A stretch of 16,441 nt of DNA from positions 1 through 16,441 of the forward strand of contig CAMWRC010000004.1 of assembly GCA_947176565.1 (NCBI GenBank), written 5' to 3'. This DNA comes from an uncultured Ruminococcus sp. GTDB lineage: Bacteria; Bacillota; Clostridia; Oscillospirales; Ruminococcaceae. The number at the start of each line of letters is the position of its first letter. The first letter of the stretch is position 1. The notes beneath the pieces are model-generated. The model had not been told where the DNA came from, made no database searches, and worked only from the letters and a program-made list of their open reading frames with translations. Shown here piece by piece: positions 7,170 through 14,444 of the stretch. A program made the position numbers and the translations under genes.

Positions 7170-9041
7170 AAACTCAACAGGATTATCAATCGGCATTCCC
7201 TCGATAAGAAGTGCCTGAGTATACAGAAGTTTTGCGTACTTTTCAAGTTTTTCGATGTTATCAGAAGCTGATTTCAGCTTGCTGAAAATTTCATGTTCCG
7301 GATTGATTTCAAGAACACGCTGAGCCTTTACCTGATTGTCATTTCCCGGCATGGTATTGAGTACCTTTTCCATTTCGAGAGAAATTTCACCCTCACTTGA
7401 AAGACATACAGGGTGTGATTTAAGACGCTGTGAAAGGATAACCTTGTTTACTTTTCCGCTCAGTGAATCCGCCATAACTTTGAGCATATCAGCGTTTTCT
7501 TCTTCCTGAGCCTTGATTTCCTCCTGTTTTTCGGTGTTTTCGATTCCCAAATCATCAGCGGAAACGCTTCTGAATTCTTTTTCTTTGTACTTCATGAGCA
7601 TCTTTACTGCAAATTCATCAACATTGTCAGTAAGATAGAGAATTTCGTAGCCCTTATCCTTAACAAGTTCTGTCTGCGGAAGCTGTTCGATTCGTGCAAT
7701 GCTTTCTCCGGAAGCATAGTAGATATACTTCTGTTCCTCGGGCATTGCTGTTACGTATTCGTCAAGAGTAACGAGTTTTCCTTGTGATGATGTAAAGAGA
7801 AGCAAATCCTGAAGCTTGTCCTTATTCATTCCGTATCCGCTGTATACGCCGAATTTAAGCTGTAATCCGAATGCTTTCCAAAATTCCTCATACTTTTCGC
7901 GTTCATTTCTGAGCATTTTTTTGAGTTCGTTGCTGATAGTTTTCTCAATACTCTTTGCGATAACTTTCAGCTGACGGTCATGCTGGAGCATCTCACGGGA
8001 AATGTTGAGTGATAAATCTTCACTGTCAACAAGACCCTTTACAAATCCGAAGTAATCAGGAAGCAGGTCACCGCATTTATCCATAATAAGAACGCCGTTT
8101 GAATAGAGCTGTAATCCCTTTTCAAATTCCTTGGAATAGAAATCAAAAGGAGCTTTTGACGGAATATAAAGCAGTGCGTTATAGCTCGGCATTCCCTCAT
8201 TTACAACGTGTGAATATTTCAGCGGTTCGTTGTAATCATAAAATTTTTCTGTATAGAAGTGTTTGTAATCATCTTCTTTGAGTTCAGATTTGCTCTTTTT
8301 CCAGAGCGGAATCATGCTGTTAAGTGTTTCAATTTCAACGTATTCTTCATACTCGGGAGTTTTTCCGGATTCTTTTTCCTCGTCTGACATTTCAACTGGG
8401 CGGCTGTGAGTTACTTCCATTTTTATGGGGAATCTGATATAATCGCTGTATTTGCTTATAAGTCCCTTGATTCTGTAGGTATCAAGAAATTCGCTGTAAT
8501 TTTCGTCATCTGTATCGTCGAGGAGTTCGAGGATAATTTCTGTTCCGGTTGATTTCTTGTCATCTTCCGTTACAGTATAGCCGTTGATTCCCTCTGATTC
8601 CCAGCGGTAAGCGGTATCAGAACCATATGCCTTTGTGATAACAGTTACCTTTTTAGCAACCATAAAAGCTGAATAGAATCCGACACCGAACTGACCTATT
8701 ATCTGATTATCTTCAGCGAGTTTATTTTCTGTCTTGAATTTAAGAGAGCCGCTGCTTGCAATAGTTCCGAGGTTATTTTCGAGTTCCTCGGCAGTCATTC
8801 CGATTCCGTTATCGGTGATTTTAAGTGTACGGTTGTCCTTATCAGCTGTAATCCAGACAGCAAAATCATCTTTTGACAGACCTACTTTATCATCTGTGAG
8901 TGATTTGAAATAGAGCTTGTCAATAGCATCGCTGGCATTTGATATAAGTTCGCGGAGGAAAATTTCCTTATGTGTATAAATTGAATGAATCATCATATCA
9001 AGGAGTCGTTTGGACTCAGCTTTGAACTGTTTTGTTTCCAT
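7143..9041 (-). CDS. htpG: Molecular chaperone HtpG (Hsp90)
   Basis: This cytoplasmic ATP-dependent chaperone of the Hsp90 family is 632 aa, a full family length. The GHKL ATPase domain is intact: [13 protein letters not shown] with E31 and N35, DNGIGM (77-82) and [11 protein letters not shown] (116-126); middle and C-terminal dimerisation regions follow. The start at 9041 (METKQF) is chosen over an in-frame ATG at 9050 because TGGAG (9055-9051) directly abuts the latter but lies 9 bases before the former. Expression should be heat-inducible through HrcA: a perfect CIRCE overlaps the transcription start. Its stop codon lies inside the 3' end of the convergent transferase gene and no hairpin follows immediately, so transcripts may run on to the terminator at 6577-6610. 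Confidence 0.97.
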   Translation of the reverse strand: METKQFKAESKRLLDMMIHSIYTHKEIFLRELISNASDAIDKLYFKSLTDDKVGLSKDDFAVWITADKDNRTLKITDNGIGMTAEELENNLGTIASSGSLKFKTENKLAEDNQIIGQFGVGFYSAFMVAKKVTVITKAYGSDTAYRWESEGINGYTVTEDDKKSTGTEIILELLDDTDDENYSEFLDTYRIKGLISKYSDYIRFPIKMEVTHSRPVEMSDEEKESGKTPEYEEYVEIETLNSMIPLWKKSKSELKEDDYKHFYTEKFYDYNEPLKYSHVVNEGMPSYNALLYIPSKAPFDFYSKEFEKGLQLYSNGVLIMDKCGDLLPDYFGFVKGLVDSEDLSLNISREMLQHDRQLKVIAKSIEKTISNELKKMLRNEREKYEEFWKAFGLQLKFGVYSGYGMNKDKLQDLLLFTSSQGKLVTLDEYVTAMPEEQKYIYYASGESIARIEQLPQTELVKDKGYEILYLTDNVDEFAVKMLMKYKEKEFRSVSADDLGIENTEKQEEIKAQEEENADMLKVMADSLSGKVNKVILSQRLKSHPVCLSSEGEISLEMEKVLNTMPGNDNQVKAQRVLEINPEHEIFSKLKSASDNIEKLEKYAKLLYTQALLIEGMPIDNPVEFSNLICELM

Positions 9042-9066
9042 AATAAACATCTCCAGAAAAAATATA

Positions 9067-9093
9067 TTAGCACTCTCACTTGTTGAGTGCTAA
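9067..9093 (-). promoter_or_regulatory. CIRCE operator (HrcA site) of htpG
   Basis: TTAGCACTC (9067-9075), 9 bases, GAGTGCTAA (9085-9093) is a perfect match to the CIRCE consensus; the palindrome extends to 13-bp arms (9063-9075 and 9085-9097). It begins at the predicted +1 of the htpG transcript, the usual place for HrcA repression. Confidence 0.96.
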
Positions 9094-9098
9094 TATAT

Positions 9099-9127
9099 AG
9101 TATAGACCATTTTTTCTGCAATGTCAA
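9099..9127 (-). promoter_or_regulatory. Sigma-A promoter of htpG
   Basis: On the minus strand, TTGACA (9127-9122), 17 bases, TATACT (9104-9099). The -10 box ends 5 bases before the CIRCE element, so the predicted start lies within the operator. Confidence 0.93.
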
Positions 9128-9271
9128 GAATGACAGAAAATGTTTACAGTTTGTTAATATTTAACCGGCGAAGTCGGAAATAATTCACAGGAAATCGCAG
9201 GGATTTTTGTGCATATTTCCAAAAAATAAAATTCCATGCAGCAATTTTGTGAATCTGCGACACGTTATTAT

Positions 9272-9309
9272 TGAATCGATTCAGCCGGTTATTTCATTTC
9301 TGTAACCGG
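9272..9309 (+). promoter_or_regulatory. Paired palindromes upstream of the ECF sigma gene
   Basis: A perfect 12-base palindrome TGAATCGATTCA (9272-9283) is followed directly by CCGGTTA (9285-9291), 11 bases, TAACCGG (9303-9309). A further TAACCGG lies at 9162-9168. The TAACC core resembles AAC-containing -35 boxes of ECF promoters, but no matching -10 box could be placed, so an operator or mRNA hairpin just ahead of the RBS (9313-9319) is equally possible. The rest of the htpG-sigma gap (9128-9271) shows no gene. Confidence 0.35.
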
Positions 9310-9327
9310 TTCAAGGAAGTGAATATT

Positions 9328-9840
9328 ATGGATAATTTTTCCGAAGATGTAAAGCTTGCACGTAACGGTGATACTGCGGCATTTGCTCGTCTTTATGCTC
9401 TTGTATATAAAGAATTGTATCATATCGCGTTGTACAGCCTGCGGAGTTCCCACGATGCCTGCGATGTTGTAAGCGATGCGGTTCTTGATGCTTTCTGCTC
9501 TATTGGCGGACTGAGAAACGAAAAGGCATTCCGGAGCTGGATGATGAAGATACTTTCCGCTAAAATAAAGCGGAAACAGCGTGAATATTTCTCCGATACC
9601 GTGGAAATGACAGAGGACGTCGAGCCGGCAGTTGATACGCTGTGTGAGGATTCCGAGCTGAAAGCTGCAATGGATTCCCTTGACCCACAGTCACGGCTTA
9701 TATTGTCAATGTCGGTACTGGAAGGATATACGAGCAGTGAGATAGCTGAAATATGCGGTATAAAATCAAGCACTGTGCGTTCAAGATTATCACGGATAAA
9801 AAAACAGCTTAGACTTGAATTAGGAGGAGACATTCTATGA
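9328..9840 (+). CDS. ECF-type RNA polymerase sigma factor
   Basis: This 170-aa sigma-70 family protein has only the two core regions: sigma region 2 (about residues 8-80, AFARLYALVYKELYHIALY then a helix rich in acidic residues and FRSWMMKI) and region 4 (about 113-165, LDPQSRLILSMSVLEGYTSSEIAEICGIKS with a clear helix-turn-helix and TVRSRLSRIKKQL). The start at 9328 is preferred over an in-frame TTG at 9271 because AAGGAAG (9313-9319) lies 8 bases upstream and the family fold begins here. Its stop overlaps the next gene's start (ATGA, 9837-9840), so the two are translationally coupled. It should direct RNA polymerase to a regulon governed by a signal sensed through the coupled membrane protein. 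The target promoters are unknown. Confidence 0.92.
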   Translation: MDNFSEDVKLARNGDTAAFARLYALVYKELYHIALYSLRSSHDACDVVSDAVLDAFCSIGGLRNEKAFRSWMMKILSAKIKRKQREYFSDTVEMTEDVEPAVDTLCEDSELKAAMDSLDPQSRLILSMSVLEGYTSSEIAEICGIKSSTVRSRLSRIKKQLRLELGGDIL

Positions 9841-12236
9841 AAAATAATGATGAAAGAGTCAAAGCGATACTTGATTCAGAAAGCGTTCCGGAGGAGATTT
9901 CGCCGGAAAATATGAAAAATATGCTTGATGAAAAATCCGGCGGATTATTAATCAAAGATGATTCCGTAAATAATCCAGAATGTGAATTATCAAGACGGAA
10001 AATCACAAAGATTTCAGTATTCGGACGTATTGCCGCATCAGTAGCAGCCTGTGCCATAATTGTGGGTGGTACTGTTGGAACAATGAATCTTGTCCGCAGA
10101 AGCGGAGACAATGCAAAGACAGAATATAATGATAATGATGCTTCCCGTGAATATTCAGCAGTTCCGGATTCTGACAAAAGCGGAGACAGTGAAAACAAAA
10201 ACTCCAGAAATTCTGAAAAATCCGGAGATACTCCTGAAGAAAAACGTATTGAGCCGGAGCAGGCAGCAGCTCCGTATATGAGCGGTGCGGAAAGCTATGA
10301 GCAGGTTTATAATATGATTCAGGAGGCACGCCGTAATTCACATTCAAAAAGAAATGAACTTCAAAGTGCAGAAACTTATGGAGCCTTTGGCGATAATGCT
10401 GATGGTGCTGCTCCTGCCGCAATTGAGGGCAGTTACGATACCGGCGGTTCATTAGCTTTCAATGGGTTGGACGAATCGAAATCAGAAGCAAATGTTGAAG
10501 ATTCTGCCGTTCAGGAATCAATATCAGTAGGGGGAACGAATGATTTTTCCGAAACATATAATCAGGAAGAGGGCGTTCTTGAAGCTGATATTGTTAAGAC
10601 TGACGGAGAACGTATTTATTATCTGTATAATGACTACAGCAAGGAGTTGTATTTTGACAGCAATATTGAAACTGCTGCAAAAATAAATATCTCCGAAGTT
10701 GACGGCGGAGAATTTGTTGAATCATACAGCCTTGACATCTCGCCGGAATACGTTATTGATGGCGATGACTGGAATACTGAAATGTATGTCAATGAAATGT
10801 ATCTGTATAACGATATGATTATTGTTATCGGGCAGGCTAATGCATGGCGCAGTATTCCTGATGAATCCGAACAGCCTTTACAGGACGGCGCAGCTGTTCC
10901 TTATATCGCGCAGTATCAGTATGAACAGGAAAATCAGTGTTTTGCCTCCGTATATACATCAGAAAATGAACCTCAGCTTATAGGAACATACTGGCAGGAC
11001 GGATTTTTCAGCGATGTGCGGATTGCCCCTGACGGCTATATGTATCTTGTAAGCACGTATCAGGTTTATGATTTTTCTGCAATTAATGATTCCGGCGAAC
11101 CGGAAAAATATATTCCGGAATGCGGAACTGATAATTTTGAATGTGTTGAGCCTTGTGATATACTTCTGCCGGAAAATGAACTTGACAACAGCAGTGTTTT
11201 GAGTTATACTGTAATAGGAAGCGTTAATCTGACTGTTTCCGGCGAATTTTCAAACACAGATACAAAGGCACTCGCAGGATATACAGGAGATTTATACTGC
11301 TCTGCTGATAATATCTATACTGCATCAGGCTGGGATTCTACTGATATTACGCGTATATCCGTAGGCGGAGGAACTATTGAGCCTGTTGCAAGCGGTACGG
11401 TTGAGGGATTCGTGCGCGACCAGTTTTCCATGAGCGAATATAACGGATATTTCCGCGTTGCAACAACTGTCGAAACATGGACTGACAACAGAAATTTCTT
11501 GACAGATATTCTTTCAATTAATACTACATCAACAAGAGTTTCTGATAACCGTGTTTATGTTCTTGATATGGATATGAATATCGTCGGAAGCGTAGGCGGA
11601 TTCGGAGAGAACGAAACAATAAAATCCGTGAATTTCGATGGCGATATGGGATATGTCGTAACTTATGAGCAGACCGACCCTCTTTTTGCAATAGACCTTT
11701 CAGACCCTGCCGACCCGTTTATTACAGATGAATTTAAAATTCTTGGCTACAGCACGTATATGCAGAAATGGGCTGACGGACAGCTTTTAGGATTCGGAGC
11801 AGATGCCGATGAAGACGGCATACAGACCGGAATCAAAATCGTGATGTTTGATAATTCCGACCCGTACGACCTGAAAGAAATCGGATTGTATTCCGTAAAT
11901 CGTGAACATGATATGCAGTATGTCGGCTCTGAGGGAATATGGGACAGAAAAGCTCTGCTGATAGCTCCGGAAAAGAATCTCATAGGCGTTCCCGTGAATA
12001 TAAACGACTGGAGCGACAGTGAAAATTATCATGAAAAATACAGTTATATGTTTTTCAGCTATGAGAACGGAGAATTTATATTCCGCGGTGAAATAGAATC
12101 ATATTCCGACGGTGAATATATCAATATGTTCAACCGTGCTGTATATATCGGCGATTATGTGTATGTTCTTTCGCCTGACAGATTTGTATCAGCAGATATT
12201 GAAACGCTTTCCATAAAATCAGAAACTGAATTTTAA
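9837..12236 (+). CDS. Membrane-anchored beta-propeller protein, probable anti-sigma factor
   Basis: The 799-aa protein has a short cytoplasmic N-terminus (1-58, with a helix-like VPEEISPENMKNMLDEK segment), one membrane span (about 60-84), a low-complexity D/S/N/E-rich linker (about 90-140), and a large extracytoplasmic domain. Residues 240-257 (YNQEEGVLEADIVKTDG) carry the signature of the secreted beta-propeller family PF09826, and the propeller fills most of 240-799. Start overlaps the sigma stop codon (ATGA), with GGAGGAGA a few bases upstream. Gene order, coupling and topology (short inside, one span, large outside) are those of membrane anti-sigma factors such as RsgI-type proteins; the anti-sigma role is inferred, as no zinc-binding HxxxCxxC motif is present. 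The propeller would be the sensor of an envelope or extracellular ligand. Confidence 0.82.
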   Translation: MKNNDERVKAILDSESVPEEISPENMKNMLDEKSGGLLIKDDSVNNPECELSRRKITKISVFGRIAASVAACAIIVGGTVGTMNLVRRSGDNAKTEYNDNDASREYSAVPDSDKSGDSENKNSRNSEKSGDTPEEKRIEPEQAAAPYMSGAESYEQVYNMIQEARRNSHSKRNELQSAETYGAFGDNADGAAPAAIEGSYDTGGSLAFNGLDESKSEANVEDSAVQESISVGGTNDFSETYNQEEGVLEADIVKTDGERIYYLYNDYSKELYFDSNIETAAKINISEVDGGEFVESYSLDISPEYVIDGDDWNTEMYVNEMYLYNDMIIVIGQANAWRSIPDESEQPLQDGAAVPYIAQYQYEQENQCFASVYTSENEPQLIGTYWQDGFFSDVRIAPDGYMYLVSTYQVYDFSAINDSGEPEKYIPECGTDNFECVEPCDILLPENELDNSSVLSYTVIGSVNLTVSGEFSNTDTKALAGYTGDLYCSADNIYTASGWDSTDITRISVGGGTIEPVASGTVEGFVRDQFSMSEYNGYFRVATTVETWTDNRNFLTDILSINTTSTRVSDNRVYVLDMDMNIVGSVGGFGENETIKSVNFDGDMGYVVTYEQTDPLFAIDLSDPADPFITDEFKILGYSTYMQKWADGQLLGFGADADEDGIQTGIKIVMFDNSDPYDLKEIGLYSVNREHDMQYVGSEGIWDRKALLIAPEKNLIGVPVNINDWSDSENYHEKYSYMFFSYENGEFIFRGEIESYSDGEYINMFNRAVYIGDYVYVLSPDRFVSADIETLSIKSETEF

Positions 12237-12255
12237 AATTTTTGGAGATGATAAT

Positions 12256-13323
12256 TTGAAAAAATTTATCTGTGCATTATCAACGTGTCTGCTTTCTCTT
12301 GCAGTTCTTTCAAGCTGCGGAAATGAACCTGCACCCTCTCCTGCCATTCTTGATGATAACGAGGGCGGAATCGTATACAGGGAAACAGAAGCGGTAACTA
12401 CACTTCCGAAAGTAAGGACGGAACAGAACAGCAGTTCCGATGTATCTGATTCCGATGAAACCACAACAACGGCAGTAAAAGAAAATCCTGTTAATAATAC
12501 AGAGGATAATAAAAATAATTCTGCCGGAAATAATAGTTCTGATAATAAATCTGATAGTTCTTCAGAAAATAGTTCCGGAAATAATTCTGATAATCCACAG
12601 AATAATTCTTCCGGAAATGATTCTGATAAAACCGTTCAGACAAATGCCGGAAATTCAGAAAGTTCCGCAGTTACGGACAGAAAACCGCCTGAAACTCAGA
12701 ACGCACCCGAAGAATTATATTATCTTGAGGGAATCGTCTATGAAGTTGGGGATAAAAATATTCTGCTTGACGAATCAGAACTGAATCTTGTAAACGTAGG
12801 CTTTGATGATAAAATCAAAGATATTAATATCGGCGACCGTGTTCTTGTGACTTATGACGGATATATTTCAGAAAGTTATCCCTCACAGGCTCAGGGTTAT
12901 TCAGTCGAAGTCACGGAAAAGGTAGATACCGGATATATGCTCCAGAAATTTGTGTGCGACAATCAGGAATATAATCTTAAATTTTCGATTCTTGTTCCGG
13001 ACGGCTGGACGGCAAAAATGATTGAATATCCTACCGAGGGCGATTTCACCGATTGGGGAGTAAGATTCACACCCGAAAGCGGAACGGGCGGAATTGATGT
13101 AAGCTGGCACAGCGCATTTGCTATACGTGACCCCTATGATATAAGACCGGTCACAGTAAATAATTTTGAAGCTTACAAATATACAAAAGAGGGATATATG
13201 CGGTTCTATGTGTATGACAATAATTACATCGCTGCCAATAATTTCTATGGAACTGAACAGTATGACGAATACATTGATACTGTTGAATTTATGATAAATA
13301 CGATTGATTTTGAATGTGTGTAA
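12256..13323 (+). CDS. Lipoprotein with N/S-rich linker and two C-terminal domains
   Basis: The 355-aa product begins with a lipoprotein signal peptide (MKKFICALSTCLLSLAVLSSC; lipobox LSSC, lipidated C21), so it should be anchored to the outer face of the membrane. A Thr/Asn/Ser-rich linker covers about 48-148. Residues about 153-224 look like a small beta-barrel, with GIVYEVGDKNILL, INIGDRVLVTYDG and ISESYPSQ; this resembles the OB-like DUF3221 type, tentatively. A final domain (about 229-355) has a FSILVPDGW segment of the kind seen in PsbP-like folds; its function is unknown. Translation starts at TTG: GGAG (12244-12247) is 8 bases upstream and no ATG is in register. It follows the propeller gene by 19 bases and is probably the third gene of the ECF operon. 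Confidence 0.8.
   Translation: MKKFICALSTCLLSLAVLSSCGNEPAPSPAILDDNEGGIVYRETEAVTTLPKVRTEQNSSSDVSDSDETTTTAVKENPVNNTEDNKNNSAGNNSSDNKSDSSSENSSGNNSDNPQNNSSGNDSDKTVQTNAGNSESSAVTDRKPPETQNAPEELYYLEGIVYEVGDKNILLDESELNLVNVGFDDKIKDINIGDRVLVTYDGYISESYPSQAQGYSVEVTEKVDTGYMLQKFVCDNQEYNLKFSILVPDGWTAKMIEYPTEGDFTDWGVRFTPESGTGGIDVSWHSAFAIRDPYDIRPVTVNNFEAYKYTKEGYMRFYVYDNNYIAANNFYGTEQYDEYIDTVEFMINTIDFECV
12487..12669 (+). repeat. Low-complexity Asn/Ser coding repeats in the lipoprotein linker
   Basis: Residues 78-138 of the lipoprotein consist mostly of N, S, D, G and E. The DNA contains imperfect copies of a CCGGAAATAATTCTGATAA unit starting at 12524, 12575 and 12611, the last two 36 bases (12 codons) apart and differing by one base over 20. 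It is a flexible spacer that likely expands and contracts by slippage. Confidence 0.7.
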
Positions 13324-13352
13324 AAAAACTCTCCGGATTTTTTTCCGGAGAG
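13322..13352 (-). terminator. Intrinsic terminator shared by the aquaporin and lipoprotein genes
   Basis: CTCTCCGG (13329-13336) and CCGGAGAG (13345-13352) form an 8-bp stem. Leftward it is followed by seven T (minus strand of 13328-13322), a good terminator for the aquaporin gene; the T run overlaps the lipoprotein stop codon. Rightward the following sequence is CCGTTTGC, so termination of the ECF operon would rest mostly on the hairpin alone. Confidence 0.88.
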
Positions 13353-13367
13353 CCGTTTGCAATATAT

Positions 13368-14120
13368 TTATTTTTTATTTTTTGCGGCTTTTGCTGCTGC
13401 CTTTGCATTTTTTTCAGTTACGATGCCGTTTTCAAAGAAAATATGTATTCCTGCGGCGGCGGCTGCGCCAAGAAGCGGACCTGCGATAAATACCCATATG
13501 CAGGAAATCGGGTCAGAATTTCCGTCAATAGCAGCCATTACAGCAGGACCTATGCTTCTTGCAGGATTCACGGAAGTTCCAGTAAGACCGATTCCGAGAA
13601 TGTGTACAAGAACAAGCGTAAAGCCGATAACAATTCCGCCGAATGAGCCGTGACTGAATTTCTTTGATGTTACTCCGAGAATCGTGAGAACAAATACAAA
13701 TGTGAGGAAAAACTCAACAATAAGACCAGCAAGTGCGTTTCCGCCTACTCCGCCGAGACCGTTTGAACCAAAACCGCCTGTCATATCAGTGACGTTTCCA
13801 AGACTGAATATTGCTGCCAGTAATCCTGAACCGGCAAAAGCTCCGAGACACTGTGAAATCACATAGCCGAAGAAATCGGTAAGACTCATTCCGCCTGTAA
13901 TCAGCACTCCGAGAGATACTGCCGGATTGATGTGACAGCCGGAGATATTTCCGACACAATATGCCATGCCGACGATGACAAGACCGAAAGCGAGAGCTGT
14001 AAGGATATATCCGCCGCCATTGACAGCATCACAACCAACAAGCATTGCTGTTCCGCAGCCGAGAACAACAAGTATCATAGTACCTATAAACTCAGCCACA
14101 TACTTTTTGAAAGAATTCAT
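13368..14120 (-). CDS. aqpZ: Aquaporin, AqpZ-type water channel (MIP family)
   Basis: This 250-aa integral membrane channel has six predicted spans and the two half-helix NPA motifs: HINPAV (N65-P66-A67) and TSVNPARS (N185-P186-A187). The aromatic/arginine filter positions read F45, H173, T182 and R188, the same set as E. coli AqpZ (F43/H174/T183/R189), which points to a narrow water channel rather than a glycerol facilitator. The C-terminus is a Lys/Ala-rich tail (NAKAAAKAAKNKK). GGAGGAG (14132-14126) lies 5 bases before the ATG. It is monocistronic, between its own promoter and the hairpin at 13329-13352, and convergent with the ECF operon. A Cys (C62) precedes the first NPA loop. A role in osmotic adjustment is inferred. 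Confidence 0.93.
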   Translation of the reverse strand: MNSFKKYVAEFIGTMILVVLGCGTAMLVGCDAVNGGGYILTALAFGLVIVGMAYCVGNISGCHINPAVSLGVLITGGMSLTDFFGYVISQCLGAFAGSGLLAAIFSLGNVTDMTGGFGSNGLGGVGGNALAGLIVEFFLTFVFVLTILGVTSKKFSHGSFGGIVIGFTLVLVHILGIGLTGTSVNPARSIGPAVMAAIDGNSDPISCIWVFIAGPLLGAAAAAGIHIFFENGIVTEKNAKAAAKAAKNKK

Positions 14121-14168
14121 ATATACTCCTCCGTTTAATATATTTCAGGAAAAATTTCCCACAGAGTA

Positions 14169-14198
14169 ATTTTAACATACAGGAAACTATAATGTCAA
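14169..14198 (-). promoter_or_regulatory. Sigma-A promoter of the aquaporin gene
   Basis: On the minus strand, TTGACA (14198-14193), 18 bases, TAAAAT (14174-14169), preceded by TGT as an extended -10. It predicts a leader of about 40 bases before the ATG at 14120. Confidence 0.8.
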
Positions 14199-14306
14199 CG
14201 GGTTTTATTATTTTCGGTAATTTGACAAAATTCAGGATATTTTGATTGTGCATAATGACAGCAGAATTATTTGCAGCTTCAGGAATCCCTGATAAGATTT
14301 GGTGTA

Positions 14307-14335
14307 TTGACAAATGCTGAAAAATGATATATAAT
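14307..14335 (+). promoter_or_regulatory. Consensus sigma-A promoter of the dockerin protein gene
   Basis: TTGACA (14307-14312), 17 bases, TATAAT (14330-14335): 12 of 12 consensus bases with ideal spacing, implying strong vegetative expression unless repressed. Predicted start is near 14342. The aquaporin promoter is divergent, about 110 bases to the left; nothing recognisable lies between them. Confidence 0.93.
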
Positions 14336-14341
14336 TGAATT

Positions 14342-14432
14342 ATGTTAGGCAGGAGACGAATATCGGAGTTACGGACACGCTGTGGTCACTTTCAGGCTCT
14401 GAAAAGAAATCAATTAAAATAATTTATTTAAT
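14342..14432 (+). promoter_or_regulatory. Leader of the dockerin gene with small hairpins, unrecognised
   Basis: The roughly 100-base leader is GC-richer than the surrounding gap and contains a short stem GACAC-GCT-GTGGTC with one bulge and a second stem TTTCAG-GCT-CTGAAA. I do not recognise a known riboswitch class and there is no terminator-like hairpin with a T-tract. Function, if any, is unknown. Confidence 0.25.
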
Positions 14433-14444
14433 GGAGGACATAAT

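Noticed and set aside
9420..10198. Minus-strand frames across the ECF sigma and propeller genes.
   Set aside because: No signals support them, and the plus-strand genes there have coherent domains and coupled starts.
13314..13653. Rightward open frames opposite the aquaporin gene.
   Set aside because: They are low-complexity mirror frames of a clear membrane protein; the opposite strand has intact NPA motifs, RBS and promoter.
14342..14432. A known riboswitch (c-di-GMP, SAM, THF, fluoride, guanidine types) in the dockerin leader.
   Set aside because: None of the conserved core motifs of these classes could be found.
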